From: Pleionea litopenaei
GTDB taxonomy: Bacteria > Pseudomonadota > Gammaproteobacteria > Enterobacterales > Kangiellaceae
DNA length: 64,000 nt
Direction of reading: 5' to 3'
NCBI RefSeq assembly: GCF_031198435.1
Contig: NZ_CP133548.1
Location: forward strand, 1,304,501-1,368,500
A model generated the notes under the pieces. It saw only the letters and a program-made list of their open reading frames with translations. It was not told where the DNA came from and searched no databases. Each line of letters opens with the position of its first letter. Position 1 is the stretch's first letter. Shown here one piece after another: positions 1 through 9,977 of this stretch. The position numbers and the translations under genes are program-made.

Positions 1-602
1 CTGTCATGCCGTTTATCAGTGAAGAAATCTGGCAAAAAGTTGCGCCTATGGCAGGTATTGAAGCGGCAACTATTATGACGCAGCCCTTCCCTGTTTACTC
101 AAACGATCGGGTTGACCCATCGGCCAATGATGATATTCATTGGTTAAAACAAGTGGTTGTTGGGGTACGAAACATTCGTGGCGAAATGAACATTTCTCCG
201 GCGAAATCGGTTCCTTTGCTCATTGCCAACGGCAGTGAGCAAGACCAGAGCAGACTGGAACAAAATAAACCGGTTTTGAGCAGCTTGGCAAAACTAGAGT
301 CGATTGTTTGGCTTAACCAAGGCGATGAGAAACCCATGTCTTCTACTTCGCTAGTAGACCAGATGGAACTCTTGATCCCCATGGCTGGTCTAATCGATGT
401 TACTGCCGAACAAACTCGCTTAAGTAAAGAGCTAGACAAGCTTGAGAAAGACATTCAGCGAATCGATGGAAAGCTTTCTAATGCCAGCTTTGTTGATAAA
501 GCACCCGCTGCGGTCGTTGAAAAAGAGCGCGCTAAAAAGCACGAAATAGAGCAGGCTAAAAATAAACTTGAACAGCAACTTGAACAACTAAAAGCCTTAT
601 AA
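1..602 (+). CDS. valS: Valyl-tRNA synthetase, C-terminal part (5' end outside window)
   Basis: Charges tRNA-Val with valine in the cytoplasm. Only the last ~200 residues are present. The frame is open from the first bases, and the piece opens with the conserved segment PFISEEIWQ, which closes the catalytic/editing body of class Ia synthetases. This is followed by the anticodon-binding helical region and then a C-terminal lysine/glutamate-rich coiled coil (about the last 65 residues, ending KLEQQLEQLKAL), the tRNA-binding arm typical of bacterial ValRS. The stop is TAA at 600-602. A first in-frame ATG at position 6 is internal, not a start. The identification is firm; nothing looks broken. Confidence 0.95.
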   Translation, partial: VMPFISEEIWQKVAPMAGIEAATIMTQPFPVYSNDRVDPSANDDIHWLKQVVVGVRNIRGEMNISPAKSVPLLIANGSEQDQSRLEQNKPVLSSLAKLESIVWLNQGDEKPMSSTSLVDQMELLIPMAGLIDVTAEQTRLSKELDKLEKDIQRIDGKLSNASFVDKAPAAVVEKERAKKHEIEQAKNKLEQQLEQLKAL

Positions 603-609
603 AATGCAT

Positions 610-642
610 AGACCCGTGTACGGCGAAAGGTTACTCGGGTCT
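610..642 (+). terminator. Possible terminator hairpin after valS
   Basis: Seven-base arms AGACCCG (610-616) and CGGGTCT (636-642) enclose a 19-nt loop eight bases after the valS stop. The following bases are AT-rich but there is no clean T-run, so a factor-independent terminator is only possible. Confidence 0.4.
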
Positions 643-664
643 AATTTACATTGGGCGTTCAACC

Positions 665-1234
665 ATGATTAAGCCATTACCGGTCAATGTTTTTTTAACT
701 ATGCTCTGCGTATTAATTGCCAGTCAATGGCTCTATGCGCAAGAGCCTGCTCGACCTGAAAAACATTCATCAAACGACTCGCGCAAGGTTGAAGCGCCAA
801 AAAACACAGCCCCAAAAAAAGCAGCTCGAGAAACAGTAGCTCAAGATGCATTAGGTCAAGAGACATTAGATCAAGAAACATTAGTTCAAGAAACAAGCAC
901 TCGCATTATTGACTCACATCGGCAAGTACAACGTTGTGTCTTGTTGAAATTAAACCAACAAATAAAAGTGAGTTTTTCTAGCAGCGAACCCTTGGAGTTT
1001 TTTGTCGAGCTACGTTCTGTCGATCAACGTTCTGTCGCTCAACAAAACAGTGAAAACTCAACAAGGGTTATCGGCAAGCAACTAACTCACAAAATGAAGG
1101 GATTAGTGGTCACCGCAAAAAGCTCGGGCCAATACTGCTTTATATGGCGAAACCCTCAAGATAAAGGCGTAAAAATAACAACGTCCTATCATCGTGATGA
1201 CAAACTACCGTCTGCTGAAGTTATCCAGCAGTAA
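665..1234 (+). CDS. Unknown exported protein with 5-residue repeats
   Basis: 189 residues, no family recognised with confidence. Residues 1-26 form a signal peptide (hydrophobic core, likely cleavage after LYA). Residues ~30-80 are a low-complexity, charged linker containing five 5-residue repeats of the type QETLD, encoded by 15-bp DNA repeats. A second pair (RSVDQ/RSVAQ) sits near residue 117-126. The C-terminal half (RCVLLKLNQQIKVSF ... SGQYCFIWRN) has alternating hydrophobic strands ending in a G-Y-x-F-x-W-x-N pattern, loosely like GOLD/emp24-type beta-sandwich domains; that is only a suggestion. It contains two cysteines, consistent with a periplasmic disulfide. It is followed 23 bp later by the VanZ-like gene, probably co-transcribed. 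Confidence 0.6.
   Translation: MIKPLPVNVFLTMLCVLIASQWLYAQEPARPEKHSSNDSRKVEAPKNTAPKKAARETVAQDALGQETLDQETLVQETSTRIIDSHRQVQRCVLLKLNQQIKVSFSSSEPLEFFVELRSVDQRSVAQQNSENSTRVIGKQLTHKMKGLVVTAKSSGQYCFIWRNPQDKGVKITTSYHRDDKLPSAEVIQQ
826..900 (+). repeat. Five degenerate 15-bp tandem repeats inside a gene
   Basis: Units begin at 826, 841, 856, 871 and 886 and follow the pattern TCAAGAAACATTAGT. Adjacent units differ at a few positions only. They are in frame and encode a pentapeptide repeat in the linker of the exported protein. Confidence 0.8.
1012..1041 (+). repeat. Two 15-bp tandem repeats inside a gene
   Basis: ACGTTCTGTCGATCA at 1012-1026 is followed directly by the same 15 bases with one change at 1027-1041. 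It encodes RSVDQ/RSVAQ. Confidence 0.75.
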
Positions 1235-1257
1235 CACAGAATTTGAAGGAATAAACC

Positions 1258-1635
1258 ATGTCGATTTTTAACTATTTACCTAAAATCGGACATCCATTTT
1301 GGAAAGTCAGCGCGATAATCTCTTGTGTGATCTTGCTCTACTTAACGCTCACACCGTCGGTGGGTATCGTTATCAACGTGAGTCATATCGATAAGCTCTA
1401 TCACTTTATTGCCTTCGCTGGTGTTACCTTTTTATTAATGTCGGCTTTCGTTCAAATTAATCGCTGGATGATTGGCTTTCTTATGCTGGCACTAGGGTTA
1501 CTGATTGAAATTATTCAGTACCAAATTCCTGGGAGAGATTTCAGTGGGTTAGATTGGCTTGCCGATGCGTTCGGCACTTTTGTCGTTCTAATGATTTTTC
1601 AAAAGCGCCGAGTGGAACCTCAAACTTTAAACTGA
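1258..1635 (+). CDS. VanZ-like integral membrane protein
   Basis: 125 residues with four hydrophobic segments (about 18-35, 47-65, 70-88, 105-117). Conserved VanZ-family features are visible: the [13 protein letters not shown] segment after the first helix and the ...[23 protein letters not shown] segment before the last. VanZ relatives are membrane proteins of mostly unknown role; the glycopeptide-resistance VanZ is only a distant member, so no resistance should be inferred. The ATG is preceded by AAGGAATAAACC. The 3' end overlaps the convergent chemoreceptor gene by 16 bp. Confidence 0.8.
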   Translation: MSIFNYLPKIGHPFWKVSAIISCVILLYLTLTPSVGIVINVSHIDKLYHFIAFAGVTFLLMSAFVQINRWMIGFLMLALGLLIEIIQYQIPGRDFSGLDWLADAFGTFVVLMIFQKRRVEPQTLN

Positions 1636-3239
1636 GCAACAACCTGTTCTAACTCAGTTGCCATATGCTGCAACTGCTCACTTGCTTGATTTAATCGGTC
1701 GGCTCTTTCCGATGCCGACTCAGTTCGTTCGTGTATATCGGTCATTCTTTTAACAATAATTGATGCGACACTTTGCTGTTCGTCCGTCGACCGAGCAATT
1801 TCCATATTCATAGAATTGATTCGGTTAATGGTTTCAGAAATGGTCGACAAACTTTCGCCAGCTTCTCCGGCACTCGAAACACTTTGTTCAGCTTGTTGAG
1901 TGCTTGAAGACATAACACCAACTGCTGATCGCGCCGCCGATTGCAGTTTTTCAATAATCTTATGAATTTCTTCAGTCGACTCTTGAGTACGCGACGCTAA
2001 ACTTCGAACTTCATCCGCGACCACAGCAAAACCGCGTCCTTGCTCGCCAGCTCGTGCCGCTTCAATGGCGGCGTTTAAAGCGAGAAGATTCGTTTGCTCG
2101 GCAATTCCTTTAATAACATCCAACACCATACTGACACTATTGCTGTCGGACTCTAATTGTGAAATAACTTCCGACGCTTCGGTAATATTATGCGCTAAAG
2201 AATTAATCGACTGCACGGTACGCTCCACCACTTTGCGCCCTTTATCGGTCTCATCGTTAGCCATTTGTGCTGCTTCAGCTGCGTCTGCTGCGTTATTAGC
2301 CACTCGGCTAACGCTCACATTCATATCGTCCACTGCTCGTTTAGTTTGGTCGGCGCTGTCGCGCTGAGTCGCGTTACCCTGTTGAGCTTCTTCAGACAAT
2401 TGAGTTAACGAATGGACTAACTCGGCAACCGGCGCGGTAGAGCCTACTACTTGCTTAATAACTTCTTGCAACTTTTCGATAAAGCTATTAAACCAAAAGA
2501 CTAATTCGCCAATCTCATCTTTACTTTCTGTGCGCAAGCGAACCGTTAAATCGCCGTCTTCTTGAGCAATATCTTTAAGCGATGCGATCACTCGGTTCAT
2601 ATTGGTACGAATTGCAGAAGAGATTGGAATAGAAACACCGAATAAAACGACGATGGTAATTCCGCCAACAATAAAACCCACGGTTACCATATTAGCTGCC
2701 TGAGAGTTGGCCAGTTCAATCGAGTTTTTAAAGGTTGCATCCAATTGATTTCGAAAACGGGTTAATTGACTATGGGCTTGATCGTAGGTTTTATTAAGTC
2801 GTTCGGTTCTATCGCCCAACGTCGAAAAATCGGCAGTGCCACTCATCATCTCTGTTGAAATTTGATAAGCATCTCTAAAATAACTTTGAAATCCATCACT
2901 AATCGTACGGATTTCTTGTGAATACAATGAATCAATATTTTGAATATCACGAAAATGTGTCGCAAGATTATCAGCTCGCTGTTTAGCAAGCTGCAAAGTG
3001 TCGTCATCGCCCGTAGTCACTGCGGCAGACAAAGTTTCTTTTACTCGTTCAAACTCCACCAAAGCCTTATCGGCCAATTGAAGTGCAGGAAAATGATTGT
3101 CTCTTGCCGTTTCAAGAAGTTGTTGGTTATGAAGTGCGGTATTGGTCGAAACCAACATATAGGCAAGAAAGCTAATAGCTCCCAGAGAGGGAATTAACAA
3201 AATCTTCTGACGAAGACCAAGTTTACGAAAAAAGTTCAT
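1620..3239 (-). CDS. Methyl-accepting chemotaxis protein
   Basis: 539-residue transmembrane chemoreceptor that would signal through CheA/CheW. Order: short cytoplasmic start; membrane helix at ~12-31; periplasmic ~150-residue all-helical sensor (four-helix-bundle type); second membrane helix ~186-208; HAMP domain ~209-262; long cytoplasmic coiled coil. The signalling hairpin tip is intact, with the conserved segment [19 protein letters not shown] and then [15 protein letters not shown]. There is no C-terminal pentapeptide for CheR docking (ends VVAQFKV). It lies downstream of, and on the same strand as, a PstS-like binding protein and a porin, but a strong hairpin separates them, so a shared ligand is only conjecture. 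Confidence 0.93.
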   Translation of the reverse strand: MNFFRKLGLRQKILLIPSLGAISFLAYMLVSTNTALHNQQLLETARDNHFPALQLADKALVEFERVKETLSAAVTTGDDDTLQLAKQRADNLATHFRDIQNIDSLYSQEIRTISDGFQSYFRDAYQISTEMMSGTADFSTLGDRTERLNKTYDQAHSQLTRFRNQLDATFKNSIELANSQAANMVTVGFIVGGITIVVLFGVSIPISSAIRTNMNRVIASLKDIAQEDGDLTVRLRTESKDEIGELVFWFNSFIEKLQEVIKQVVGSTAPVAELVHSLTQLSEEAQQGNATQRDSADQTKRAVDDMNVSVSRVANNAADAAEAAQMANDETDKGRKVVERTVQSINSLAHNITEASEVISQLESDSNSVSMVLDVIKGIAEQTNLLALNAAIEAARAGEQGRGFAVVADEVRSLASRTQESTEEIHKIIEKLQSAARSAVGVMSSSTQQAEQSVSSAGEAGESLSTISETINRINSMNMEIARSTDEQQSVASIIVKRMTDIHERTESASERADRLNQASEQLQHMATELEQVVAQFKV

Positions 3240-3344
3240 AGACGACCCTAATATTTAAAGCAACGTGCATGTTCAAATCATGCACCAATTATCGCTAAAT
3301 TTGGGTACTACAGTAATTGAAACATCTTTCAGTCGCTTGAAGCT

Positions 3345-3373
3345 CTCCGAACCAAGTTTTCCTTGGTTCGGAG
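3345..3373 (-). terminator. Strong hairpin after the PstS-like gene
   Basis: Perfect 12-bp arms CTCCGAACCAAG (3345-3356) and CTTGGTTCGGAG (3362-3373) with a 5-nt loop. It lies 28 bp past the stop of the binding-protein gene on the minus strand. There is no long T-run, so termination may be partial, with read-through to the chemoreceptor. Confidence 0.6.
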
Positions 3374-3401
3374 CGTGCTACCTTAATTGCAAGCTTTATG
3401 A

Positions 3402-3818
3402 TTAAAACTTTGCAATAACCTTAACACTGGCGTCGACTTTAGATGCATCAACATAACCAATAAGACTCGGATTTCCCGCAACAAGCTTTAGCATTTCTTC
3501 TGCGCTGCCCGCGTCTTGTGGAGGTGTACCCTTCCCAGTAAATACAAGTTTAGACCAATATGCTTTAAGTTGACTGGCTGACTTACTTAAAACTTTCTGA
3601 TTAAACTCATCCGTCGTTGCATGACCTTCTGGCATATTCACAGGAACGGCAGACTCTCCATTCGGGAAGCTTTTCATTTTTCCTAAAAACATACGAGTTA
3701 AGTCGGTTTCAGTTAAGGTACTATTATTCGAAGGATGAACAATAATCGCGACTTCTGCCTGAGCAACTACCGAAAGCGATAGAGCTACTGTGGCTAGAAA
3801 ACTTTTTAATAATTTCAT
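3402..3818 (-). CDS. Small PstS-like periplasmic phosphate-binding-type protein
   Basis: 138 residues. Signal peptide 1-21 (cleavage after AQA). The mature part looks like one lobe of a PBP-like (PstS) domain: a start VAIIVHPSN, then a TETDLTRMFLGK segment typical of these short phosphate-ABC 'substrate-binding' homologues, and ends with GNPSLIGYVDAS. True PstS is about 320 residues, so this is a short paralogue rather than the transporter component, and no pstCAB lies nearby. It follows the porin gene with a 15-bp gap (porin stop at 3834, this start at 3818), so the two are very likely one transcript. Substrate unproven; phosphate is inferred from family resemblance only. Confidence 0.75.
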   Translation of the reverse strand: MKLLKSFLATVALSLSVVAQAEVAIIVHPSNNSTLTETDLTRMFLGKMKSFPNGESAVPVNMPEGHATTDEFNQKVLSKSASQLKAYWSKLVFTGKGTPPQDAGSAEEMLKLVAGNPSLIGYVDASKVDASVKVIAKF

Positions 3819-3833
3819 TTCGTCACCCTCCCC

Positions 3834-5030
3834 TTAAAAGACCAAAGACACGCCAGTAGTGATCAAATCGTATGACTCTCCGGTCAAATTGTTGTCAATA
3901 CGGGAAATGTCGAGCTTAAACGCTGCTGAACGATGAAAATCATATCGCCAGCCTATGGTCATGGTTTCGGAATCTTCGCGAAATGCTTCAGCAACACCTG
4001 CGATGGCTGTTGCCAAGGCTCCAGGAATAGCGGCGCCACCGGTAATTTCGTCAACGGTGCGAGGATCCGCATCTTCGAATTCATAGGTAAAATGAAATAC
4101 CGAAGTATCGGTGTTGAATCCAATGGTCCAATACGCTGAATCAGTTTCTTCAGGAATCAAACTGTCGTCACCAGAGAAACGAGCGTACTCAACTTCGGTA
4201 AACCAATTTTCCCCAGAGTAACGCAAACCAATGTTACCGAAGCTTACATCATTCTCAACAGCTAACATCGCATCTAAAAACTGAGGCGCTTGCAGTGCGA
4301 TTTGTTGAGCAAAGTCATCGGTCGGTAAGCCCAGCGTACAATCACCACAGAAGGTGTAACCTAAACGGAAAGACCAAGTAAAGTCAGTCAATGACCATAC
4401 AAAGCTGGTATTGTTGCGACCATCGGAATCACGACGATCAAAACCATCGACTTCGCCATCAAAAATATCTTGTGCAGGGTCGACTTCAAAAGCCATCTCT
4501 TCATTTAATCGCCCAACAACAAATTGCAAGCTGCTGTCAAAGCTACCAATGGTTGAGTTGTAGGTGTAAGCAATACCTTCTTGGTTATTCAAAGGTAAGT
4601 CATAAACCGACGCAGGAGGTGTCATCCAGTGATACGCATAACCAACTTCTAAAAACTCCGAATATTTATAAAACGGAATACGTACACGGCCAAATTGAAT
4701 CGATGAGTTATCAGATAACTCATAGTTCATGTAAGCCCAGGTAAACTCGGCATCCCAATCGTCACGTCCACGTGCAACCATTTGCACGGTTGCCGATAGG
4801 CCATCGCTCAGGTCACTGGTGAACTGAACGCCAAACAGCGAGTCACGATCAAAGGCAAAGTCCTCATCGTATCCACGAACCGTACTATCATCATCCAAAG
4901 TCGTACCAGCAACAATGTTGGCAAAACCTTGAACTTGAATATCGGCCCAAAGAGGTGACGAGCACATCAACAAGCTTCCGGCGACTAGCCGAAGTCCTGT
5001 TGCTCGAGAAAAGGGGAATTTAGCAGTCAT
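3834..5030 (-). CDS. Outer-membrane porin-like beta-barrel protein
   Basis: About 398 residues. I chose the start at 5030 because AGGAG lies 7 bases in front of it; an ATG 36 bp further out has no such site and would bury the signal peptide. The signal peptide ends at ...SSPLWA. The mature protein has repeated amphipathic strands with aromatic girdles (SIQFGRVRIPFYKYSE, NWFTEVEYARFSG, MTIGWRYDFH) and ends in a C-terminal phenylalanine (TTGVSLVF), the usual signal for Bam-mediated insertion. It resembles the porins found next to short PstS-like proteins in marine gammaproteobacteria. Substrate unknown. Confidence 0.8.
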   Translation of the reverse strand: MTAKFPFSRATGLRLVAGSLLMCSSPLWADIQVQGFANIVAGTTLDDDSTVRGYDEDFAFDRDSLFGVQFTSDLSDGLSATVQMVARGRDDWDAEFTWAYMNYELSDNSSIQFGRVRIPFYKYSEFLEVGYAYHWMTPPASVYDLPLNNQEGIAYTYNSTIGSFDSSLQFVVGRLNEEMAFEVDPAQDIFDGEVDGFDRRDSDGRNNTSFVWSLTDFTWSFRLGYTFCGDCTLGLPTDDFAQQIALQAPQFLDAMLAVENDVSFGNIGLRYSGENWFTEVEYARFSGDDSLIPEETDSAYWTIGFNTDTSVFHFTYEFEDADPRTVDEITGGAAIPGALATAIAGVAEAFREDSETMTIGWRYDFHRSAAFKLDISRIDNNLTGESYDLITTGVSLVF

Positions 5031-5213
5031 GCTATAGCTCCTATTATTTTGGTGGTTGTTTTCCACATTATCTCATACTATTCCTTTGGATAAGCGTAGA
5101 AGAGATAATTTTTTTTGCAAAACAACTGCTTAAATAATTGAGCTAAAGCAATAAATGAATGTTTTTTATCTAATATACAAATAAAAATAACAAGCTTTTA
5201 GTCTAACCCGTTA

Positions 5214-5717
5214 TTAAATATCCGCTGAATTGGCATCAAGTTGGCACTGTTGATTCGAGCAGTGAAAGACCGGTTTGGGTGTCACCATACAGATTCCCAT
5301 AGTGCCTTGTTCTTTTTGAATGCTCTCTTTTAGGGACCGGTACAGTTTTGCTTTTGCTTTTAGCACACCAGCATCCGTTGACAGCTTCGAGTAAACTCGA
5401 TATTCATCAGGGCCACCACATGGTTTGTGACCTACGGCCAACAGCGCGCAATCATCATTGCTAGCACACGACTGAGTCGAAACAAGCGAACCAATTTCAC
5501 GCAACAAGGTCGCTGCGTATTCTTGTTTTTGTTCTATGGTTTCTAAGCCAGCGGCGACGGGTTCAGCGCCTTCATTTTGCGCAATTTGTGCGACCGTCTG
5601 ATCGTCTGCTTTACCTTCAGCAGAACTTTGGCAGCCTGCTAGGCTGGTTAATGCCACAACACCGGTTAATGTCACAACGCTGATTAAGCCAAAATTGTTA
5701 AGCCAATTTTTTGACAT
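5214..5717 (-). CDS. Cysteine-containing lipoprotein of unknown function
   Basis: 167 residues. N-terminal signal with lipobox LAGC (Cys at ~29), so probably anchored in the outer membrane. The mature domain carries six cysteines in CASNDDCALL, HKPCGGPDEYRVYSK, GICMV, FHCSNQQCQLD, likely forming disulfides, with a compact domain of ~80 residues after an acidic linker. I do not recognise the family. Its stop-to-start arrangement with the upstream ATPase gene (14 bp apart, same strand) suggests co-transcription. Confidence 0.7.
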   Translation of the reverse strand: MSKNWLNNFGLISVVTLTGVVALTSLAGCQSSAEGKADDQTVAQIAQNEGAEPVAAGLETIEQKQEYAATLLREIGSLVSTQSCASNDDCALLAVGHKPCGGPDEYRVYSKLSTDAGVLKAKAKLYRSLKESIQKEQGTMGICMVTPKPVFHCSNQQCQLDANSADI

Positions 5718-5731
5718 ATTTACTTCTCCGA

Positions 5732-7489
5732 TTAAGATTCCATTTCTGGCGATGCGACCCGCAATACCTCTTCGATGGTGGTCACCCCTTGCGCGACTTT
5801 CATTGCTCCACTGATCCTTAATAAGTTCATGCCATCTTTTAAGCCTTGCTCGCGTAATGGCCGAACTTCACATTTCGCATGAATCAATTTTTTTACATTC
5901 GCATTAACATTAAGTAATTCATAGATGCCCTGACGACCAAGGTAACCGGTACCACGGCATGCGCGACACCCAACCGGTTGAAACACCTGTTTCGGCGTTG
6001 ATAGAGGAAAAGGATCAACTAAGTGTTTCCAAGCTTTCTCATTGGTCGGTTGCGCCTCTTTACAGTCAGGACATAACACCCTGACCAAACGCTGAGCCAT
6101 GACGCCTAATAATGTTGCATTAACCAGAAAAGGCTCAACGCCTAAGTCAATCAAACGTGTGATTGCTGAAGAGGCATCGTTGGTGTGCAGTGTCGAAATA
6201 ACTAAGTGCCCAGTGAGAGATGCTTGCACAGCCATATCGGCAGTTTCTTTATCACGGATCTCACCAATCATTATTATATCGGGATCTTGGCGAAGCAGCG
6301 CTCTCACTCCAGACGCAAAATCAACATCAATATCATGATGAACTTGCATTTGATTTAAATTCGGGTCAATCATCTCGATCGGATCTTCTATGGTACACAC
6401 ATTCACTTCTGGCCGAGCCAATAACTTTAATGTGGTATACAGCGTTGTTGTTTTACCACTTCCGGTGGGGCCGGTCACCAACATGATGCCATTGGGTTGA
6501 TTGACCATCGACAACCACTTTGACTCAATATTGGCATCGAGACCAAGCGATTCAAAATCACGATTAAGCACGCCAGGATCAAAAATACGTGCCACCAACT
6601 TCTCTCCGAACGCTGTTGGCAAAGTTGAAATTCGAAGTTCTACCTCTTGCCCATCCGTCGCTTTGGTTTTAATCCGTCCATCCAGTGGTTTACGCCGTTC
6701 TGCGACATCCATTCTTCCCATTATTTTAAAGCGAGCCAGTACAGCGTTGGTAATGCCGGCAGGAAACTCATACACTTTGTGTAAAACACCATCGATGCGA
6801 AAGCGAACATTACCTTTCTCACGTCGCGGTTCAATATGAATGTCACTGGCTCTCTGTGCGTAGGCGTATTGCAATAGCCAATCAACAATTTGAATAATGT
6901 GTTGATCATTGGCATCAATCTCACCGGCTTTGCCTAATTCAACTAAGGCTTCTAGATTTCCTGTTCCGAGCTCTTGATATTTCTCACTTGCAGCCCCCTT
7001 AATGGAGTGAGAGAGCGCGTAAAAATCTTGCTGGAATTTACGAATGGCAACAGGACTGGCAAAGACTCTTCGAACTTCTTTGCGTAAAATATGTTCCAAC
7101 CCCGATACCCAGGCTTGTACGTCAGGCTCTGAGGTAGCTACCGTTACTTTGTTCGCATCAACGGAATAAGCAATGATATTGTGACGTTGCGCAAAGGCTT
7201 TCGACATAACCGCGGTGATAGCGTCAACATCGAGTTTCAATGGATCAAGCTCGACATAGTCCATTCCAACGCGCATCGCATACCATTGAGCTAGCGTTTC
7301 ATCGTCGAGTATCGCCTTCGGGTTTGAGGCATGTTTAATCTTAAACGGAGCAATCCCTTCGATTGGATGTTTATCACCCAAAGACCGCAATTTCACTCTT
7401 AACTTGTCGAAGGTTTCTTTGTTGATCAAACCGTCTTCAAGCATTGCTTCTAAAAACCTAATTGTGATAATGCGTTTGTCTTGCGTCAT
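5732..7489 (-). CDS. GspE/PilB-type secretion/pilus assembly ATPase (orphan)
   Basis: 585 residues. N-terminal MshEN/GspE-N-like domain (~1-170), then a secretion-ATPase core. Walker A GPTGSGKTT is at 340-348, the aspartate box TIEDPIE near 366-372, the Walker B segment PDIIMIGEIRD at 403-413, and a His box GHLVISTLHTND near 427-438. The C-terminal zinc-binding module has CPDC (473-476) and CRAC (508-511) typical of GspE/PilB. It would power assembly of a pilus, pseudopilus or type II secretion system at the inner membrane. No platform protein, pilin or secretin gene is in the window, so the partner system is elsewhere. Confidence 0.88.
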   Translation of the reverse strand: MTQDKRIITIRFLEAMLEDGLINKETFDKLRVKLRSLGDKHPIEGIAPFKIKHASNPKAILDDETLAQWYAMRVGMDYVELDPLKLDVDAITAVMSKAFAQRHNIIAYSVDANKVTVATSEPDVQAWVSGLEHILRKEVRRVFASPVAIRKFQQDFYALSHSIKGAASEKYQELGTGNLEALVELGKAGEIDANDQHIIQIVDWLLQYAYAQRASDIHIEPRREKGNVRFRIDGVLHKVYEFPAGITNAVLARFKIMGRMDVAERRKPLDGRIKTKATDGQEVELRISTLPTAFGEKLVARIFDPGVLNRDFESLGLDANIESKWLSMVNQPNGIMLVTGPTGSGKTTTLYTTLKLLARPEVNVCTIEDPIEMIDPNLNQMQVHHDIDVDFASGVRALLRQDPDIIMIGEIRDKETADMAVQASLTGHLVISTLHTNDASSAITRLIDLGVEPFLVNATLLGVMAQRLVRVLCPDCKEAQPTNEKAWKHLVDPFPLSTPKQVFQPVGCRACRGTGYLGRQGIYELLNVNANVKKLIHAKCEVRPLREQGLKDGMNLLRISGAMKVAQGVTTIEEVLRVASPEMES

Positions 7490-7575
7490 TCCAGTCCTAA
7501 CCTTTCCTATGTGGCGCTGTCTCGCATCCTACGAGATAACGCCTGAAATTGCTAATACTTGCCGCTCGATACTAG

Positions 7576-7593
7576 TGACAGTTCACACTGTCA
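7576..7593. other. Inverted repeat between tatD and the GspE-like gene
   Basis: Seven-base arms TGACAGT and ACTGTCA with a 4-base spacer. It could be a weak RNA hairpin after the upstream-lying ATPase start region or a protein-binding dyad; there is no T-run. Confidence 0.3.
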
Positions 7594-7606
7594 GGTCTGC
7601 TGTGGA

Positions 7607-8413
7607 TTAATCGGGGAGCTTAAATACCTGCTTGGCGTTTAAGGTTGTTTGCTGGGCGATTTGTGCCGGCGTCTCGTTTCGAATAGAGCACAGAGCCTTA
7701 AAGTTATCAAAAATATGCACCGGGGTATTGCGAGGTCCTTTACAGGTCGCCGGAGGCATATCAGGAGCATCCGTTTCCATCACAATTTGCTCCAGAGGAA
7801 GCGCTTGAACCATCGCTCGTATCTTCACCGCGCGATGAAAGGTAATTGCCCCTCCTACGCCCAGCTTAAACCCATGCTGTTCGTAGCGCTTGGCTTGATT
7901 TAAATCACCATTAAACGCGTGAATGACTCCGCCGTGATTAAAGTTGAGAATACGTAGTTGTTTTAATACATCTTCATGCGCTCGACGCGAATGAATAATC
8001 ACGGGTAACCCTGCATCTTTCGCCATATGTAATTGATGATGGAAAAACTTTTCTTGTAAGGCTTGATCCGCTCGACCATTTTGAAAATCTAACCCGATTT
8101 CACCCACCGCGACAAGTGGGCCGACCGATAAGGCTAATTCTAGATCATGCAGATGCTGCTCAGTATGCTCATGTATAAACATAGGGTGTAATCCCAGAGC
8201 ACTATGAACGCCATCCATCAAAGCCGATAACTGGCGAATGAAGCGCCAGCCTTCTCGTTTGACTCCAGGAATGATAATTCCATCAAGCCCATTGGCTTGA
8301 GCGACAGCAACGAGTTTTTTACGATCAACATCGAACTCAGGAAAGTCTAAATGACAGTGAGTATCGATTAAGTGAAGCTTTTTATTAGAATCATTAGTGT
8401 TCACGGGTTTCAA
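7607..8413 (-). CDS. tatD: TatD-family metal-dependent hydrolase/DNase
   Basis: 268 residues, an amidohydrolase-fold TIM barrel. Metal-binding signatures are in place: IDTHCHLDF near residues 16-24 (two His), VGEIGLDF (Glu), [11 protein letters not shown] and VIHAFNGD (His), and [10 protein letters not shown] (Asp). Family members are 3'-5' exodeoxyribonucleases or related hydrolases acting in DNA/RNA quality control. The start overlaps the end of prfC by 20 bp, so the two are translated from one message. Whether it is TatD, YcfH or YjjV by subfamily cannot be settled by eye; YjjV is frequently near prfC in gammaproteobacteria. Confidence 0.85.
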   Translation of the reverse strand: MKPVNTNDSNKKLHLIDTHCHLDFPEFDVDRKKLVAVAQANGLDGIIIPGVKREGWRFIRQLSALMDGVHSALGLHPMFIHEHTEQHLHDLELALSVGPLVAVGEIGLDFQNGRADQALQEKFFHHQLHMAKDAGLPVIIHSRRAHEDVLKQLRILNFNHGGVIHAFNGDLNQAKRYEQHGFKLGVGGAITFHRAVKIRAMVQALPLEQIVMETDAPDMPPATCKGPRNTPVHIFDNFKALCSIRNETPAQIAQQTTLNAKQVFKLPD

Positions 8414-9977
8414 AAAACTCCACTTCAGGAAAACGTTCTTTGGTTAAGTTTAAATTGACCATAGTCGGTGCTAAATAGGTTAGGTTATCGCCGCCGTCTA
8501 AAGCTAGGTTTTCACCGGCTTTATTTTTTAGTTTTTCAATAATTTTATCATCATCGCAACCGACCCAGCGCGCCGTGGCAACCGCTACGGGCTCGTAGAT
8601 ACATTCTACTTTATATTCCGCTTTTAGCCGATGTGCAACTACATCAAACTGTAGCACACCCACCGCACCCAAGATGAGATCGTTTGAGTTCAATGGTCGA
8701 AAGACTTGCGTTGCCCCTTCTTCAGACAATTGAATTAACCCTTTTTGCAACGCTTTATTCTTTAACGGATCTTTCAATCTAACACGCCGGAATAATTCTG
8801 GAGCAAAGTTAGGGATCCCGGTGAACTTTAACTCTTCCCCTTGGGTAAAGGTATCACCGATTTGCAAGTTTCCATGATTGTGCAATCCAATAATGTCTCC
8901 GGCATAGGCGACCTCTAAATGCTCTCGCTCGCCAGCGATAAAGTTGACAGCATTTGAAATCTGTTGATCACGTTTGAGACGGACATGATGCATTTTCATG
9001 CCTTTCACATAATGCCCAGAACATACGCGCAAGAAAGCAATTCGATCTCGATGTTGCGGATCCATATTGGCTTGGATTTTAAAAACAAAGCCAGAAAACT
9101 TATCTTCGCTCGCATCGACTTCTCGCGTTTGTGTCGCGCGAGGTAACGGCGCAGGTGCCCACTCGACAAATTTGTCTAGCATTTGTGAAACACCAAAATT
9201 ACCCAGTGCGGTGCCAAAAAACACAGGCGTTAGACGACCCGCAAGAAACTCTTCCATATTGAACTCATGGCTTGCACCGAGAACCAGCTCAAGTTCTTCT
9301 TTTAAATCATCCAGCAGGCCTCCAAGAGCCGCCTCGGCTTCTGGGTTATCGATGCCTTGAATGATTCTTTGCTCTTGAATGGTATGCCCAAGACCTGACT
9401 GATATAAATGAATGGTGTCATCAAGAAGATGGTAAACCCCTTTAAACGACTTACCCATTCCAATTGGCCATGTCACTGGGGCACAATGAATTTTGAGAAC
9501 ATCTTCGACCTCATCTAATAGCTCAATCGGATCGCGAATATCACGGTCTAGCTTATTCATAAAGGTCACGATGGGTGTATCACGCAGTCGACACACTTCC
9601 ATTAACTTGATGGTTCGATCTTCAACCCCTTTGCTGGAATCGATGACCATCAAAGCTGAGTCAACAGCGGTTAAAGTACGATAGGTATCTTCCGAGAAGT
9701 CTTCGTGTCCTGGCGTATCTAAAAGATTAACAATACGTCCATTGTAGGGAAACTGCATGACGGAGGTAGTGACGGATATGCCACGCTGCTTTTCTAACTC
9801 CATCCAGTCGGAAGTTGCGTGCTTAGACGCCTTACGGCCTTTTACCGTTCCTGCTTCTTGGATCAGTTTTCCGTGCAGCAGTAACTTTTCGGTGATGGTG
9901 GTTTTACCAGCATCAGGATGGGAGATGATAGCGAAAGTACGTCTTTTCGCGATTTCTTGTTGAACAGTATTGGCCAT
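8394..9977 (-). CDS. prfC: Peptide chain release factor 3
   Basis: 527 residues, the usual RF3 length. Translational GTPase that recycles RF1/RF2 from the ribosome after termination. G1 HPDAGKTT at 20-27, G3 DTPGHEDF, G4 NKLD, followed by domain II/III sequence characteristic of RF3 ([25 protein letters not shown]). Start ATG at 9977. Co-transcribed with the overlapping tatD-like gene. Confidence 0.97.
   Translation of the reverse strand: MANTVQQEIAKRRTFAIISHPDAGKTTITEKLLLHGKLIQEAGTVKGRKASKHATSDWMELEKQRGISVTTSVMQFPYNGRIVNLLDTPGHEDFSEDTYRTLTAVDSALMVIDSSKGVEDRTIKLMEVCRLRDTPIVTFMNKLDRDIRDPIELLDEVEDVLKIHCAPVTWPIGMGKSFKGVYHLLDDTIHLYQSGLGHTIQEQRIIQGIDNPEAEAALGGLLDDLKEELELVLGASHEFNMEEFLAGRLTPVFFGTALGNFGVSQMLDKFVEWAPAPLPRATQTREVDASEDKFSGFVFKIQANMDPQHRDRIAFLRVCSGHYVKGMKMHHVRLKRDQQISNAVNFIAGEREHLEVAYAGDIIGLHNHGNLQIGDTFTQGEELKFTGIPNFAPELFRRVRLKDPLKNKALQKGLIQLSEEGATQVFRPLNSNDLILGAVGVLQFDVVAHRLKAEYKVECIYEPVAVATARWVGCDDDKIIEKLKNKAGENLALDGGDNLTYLAPTMVNLNLTKERFPEVEFFETREH

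Noticed and set aside
1258-1635. Glycopeptide resistance gene vanZ
   Set aside because: Only the general family fold is present; no van cluster, and VanZ-like proteins are widespread with other roles.
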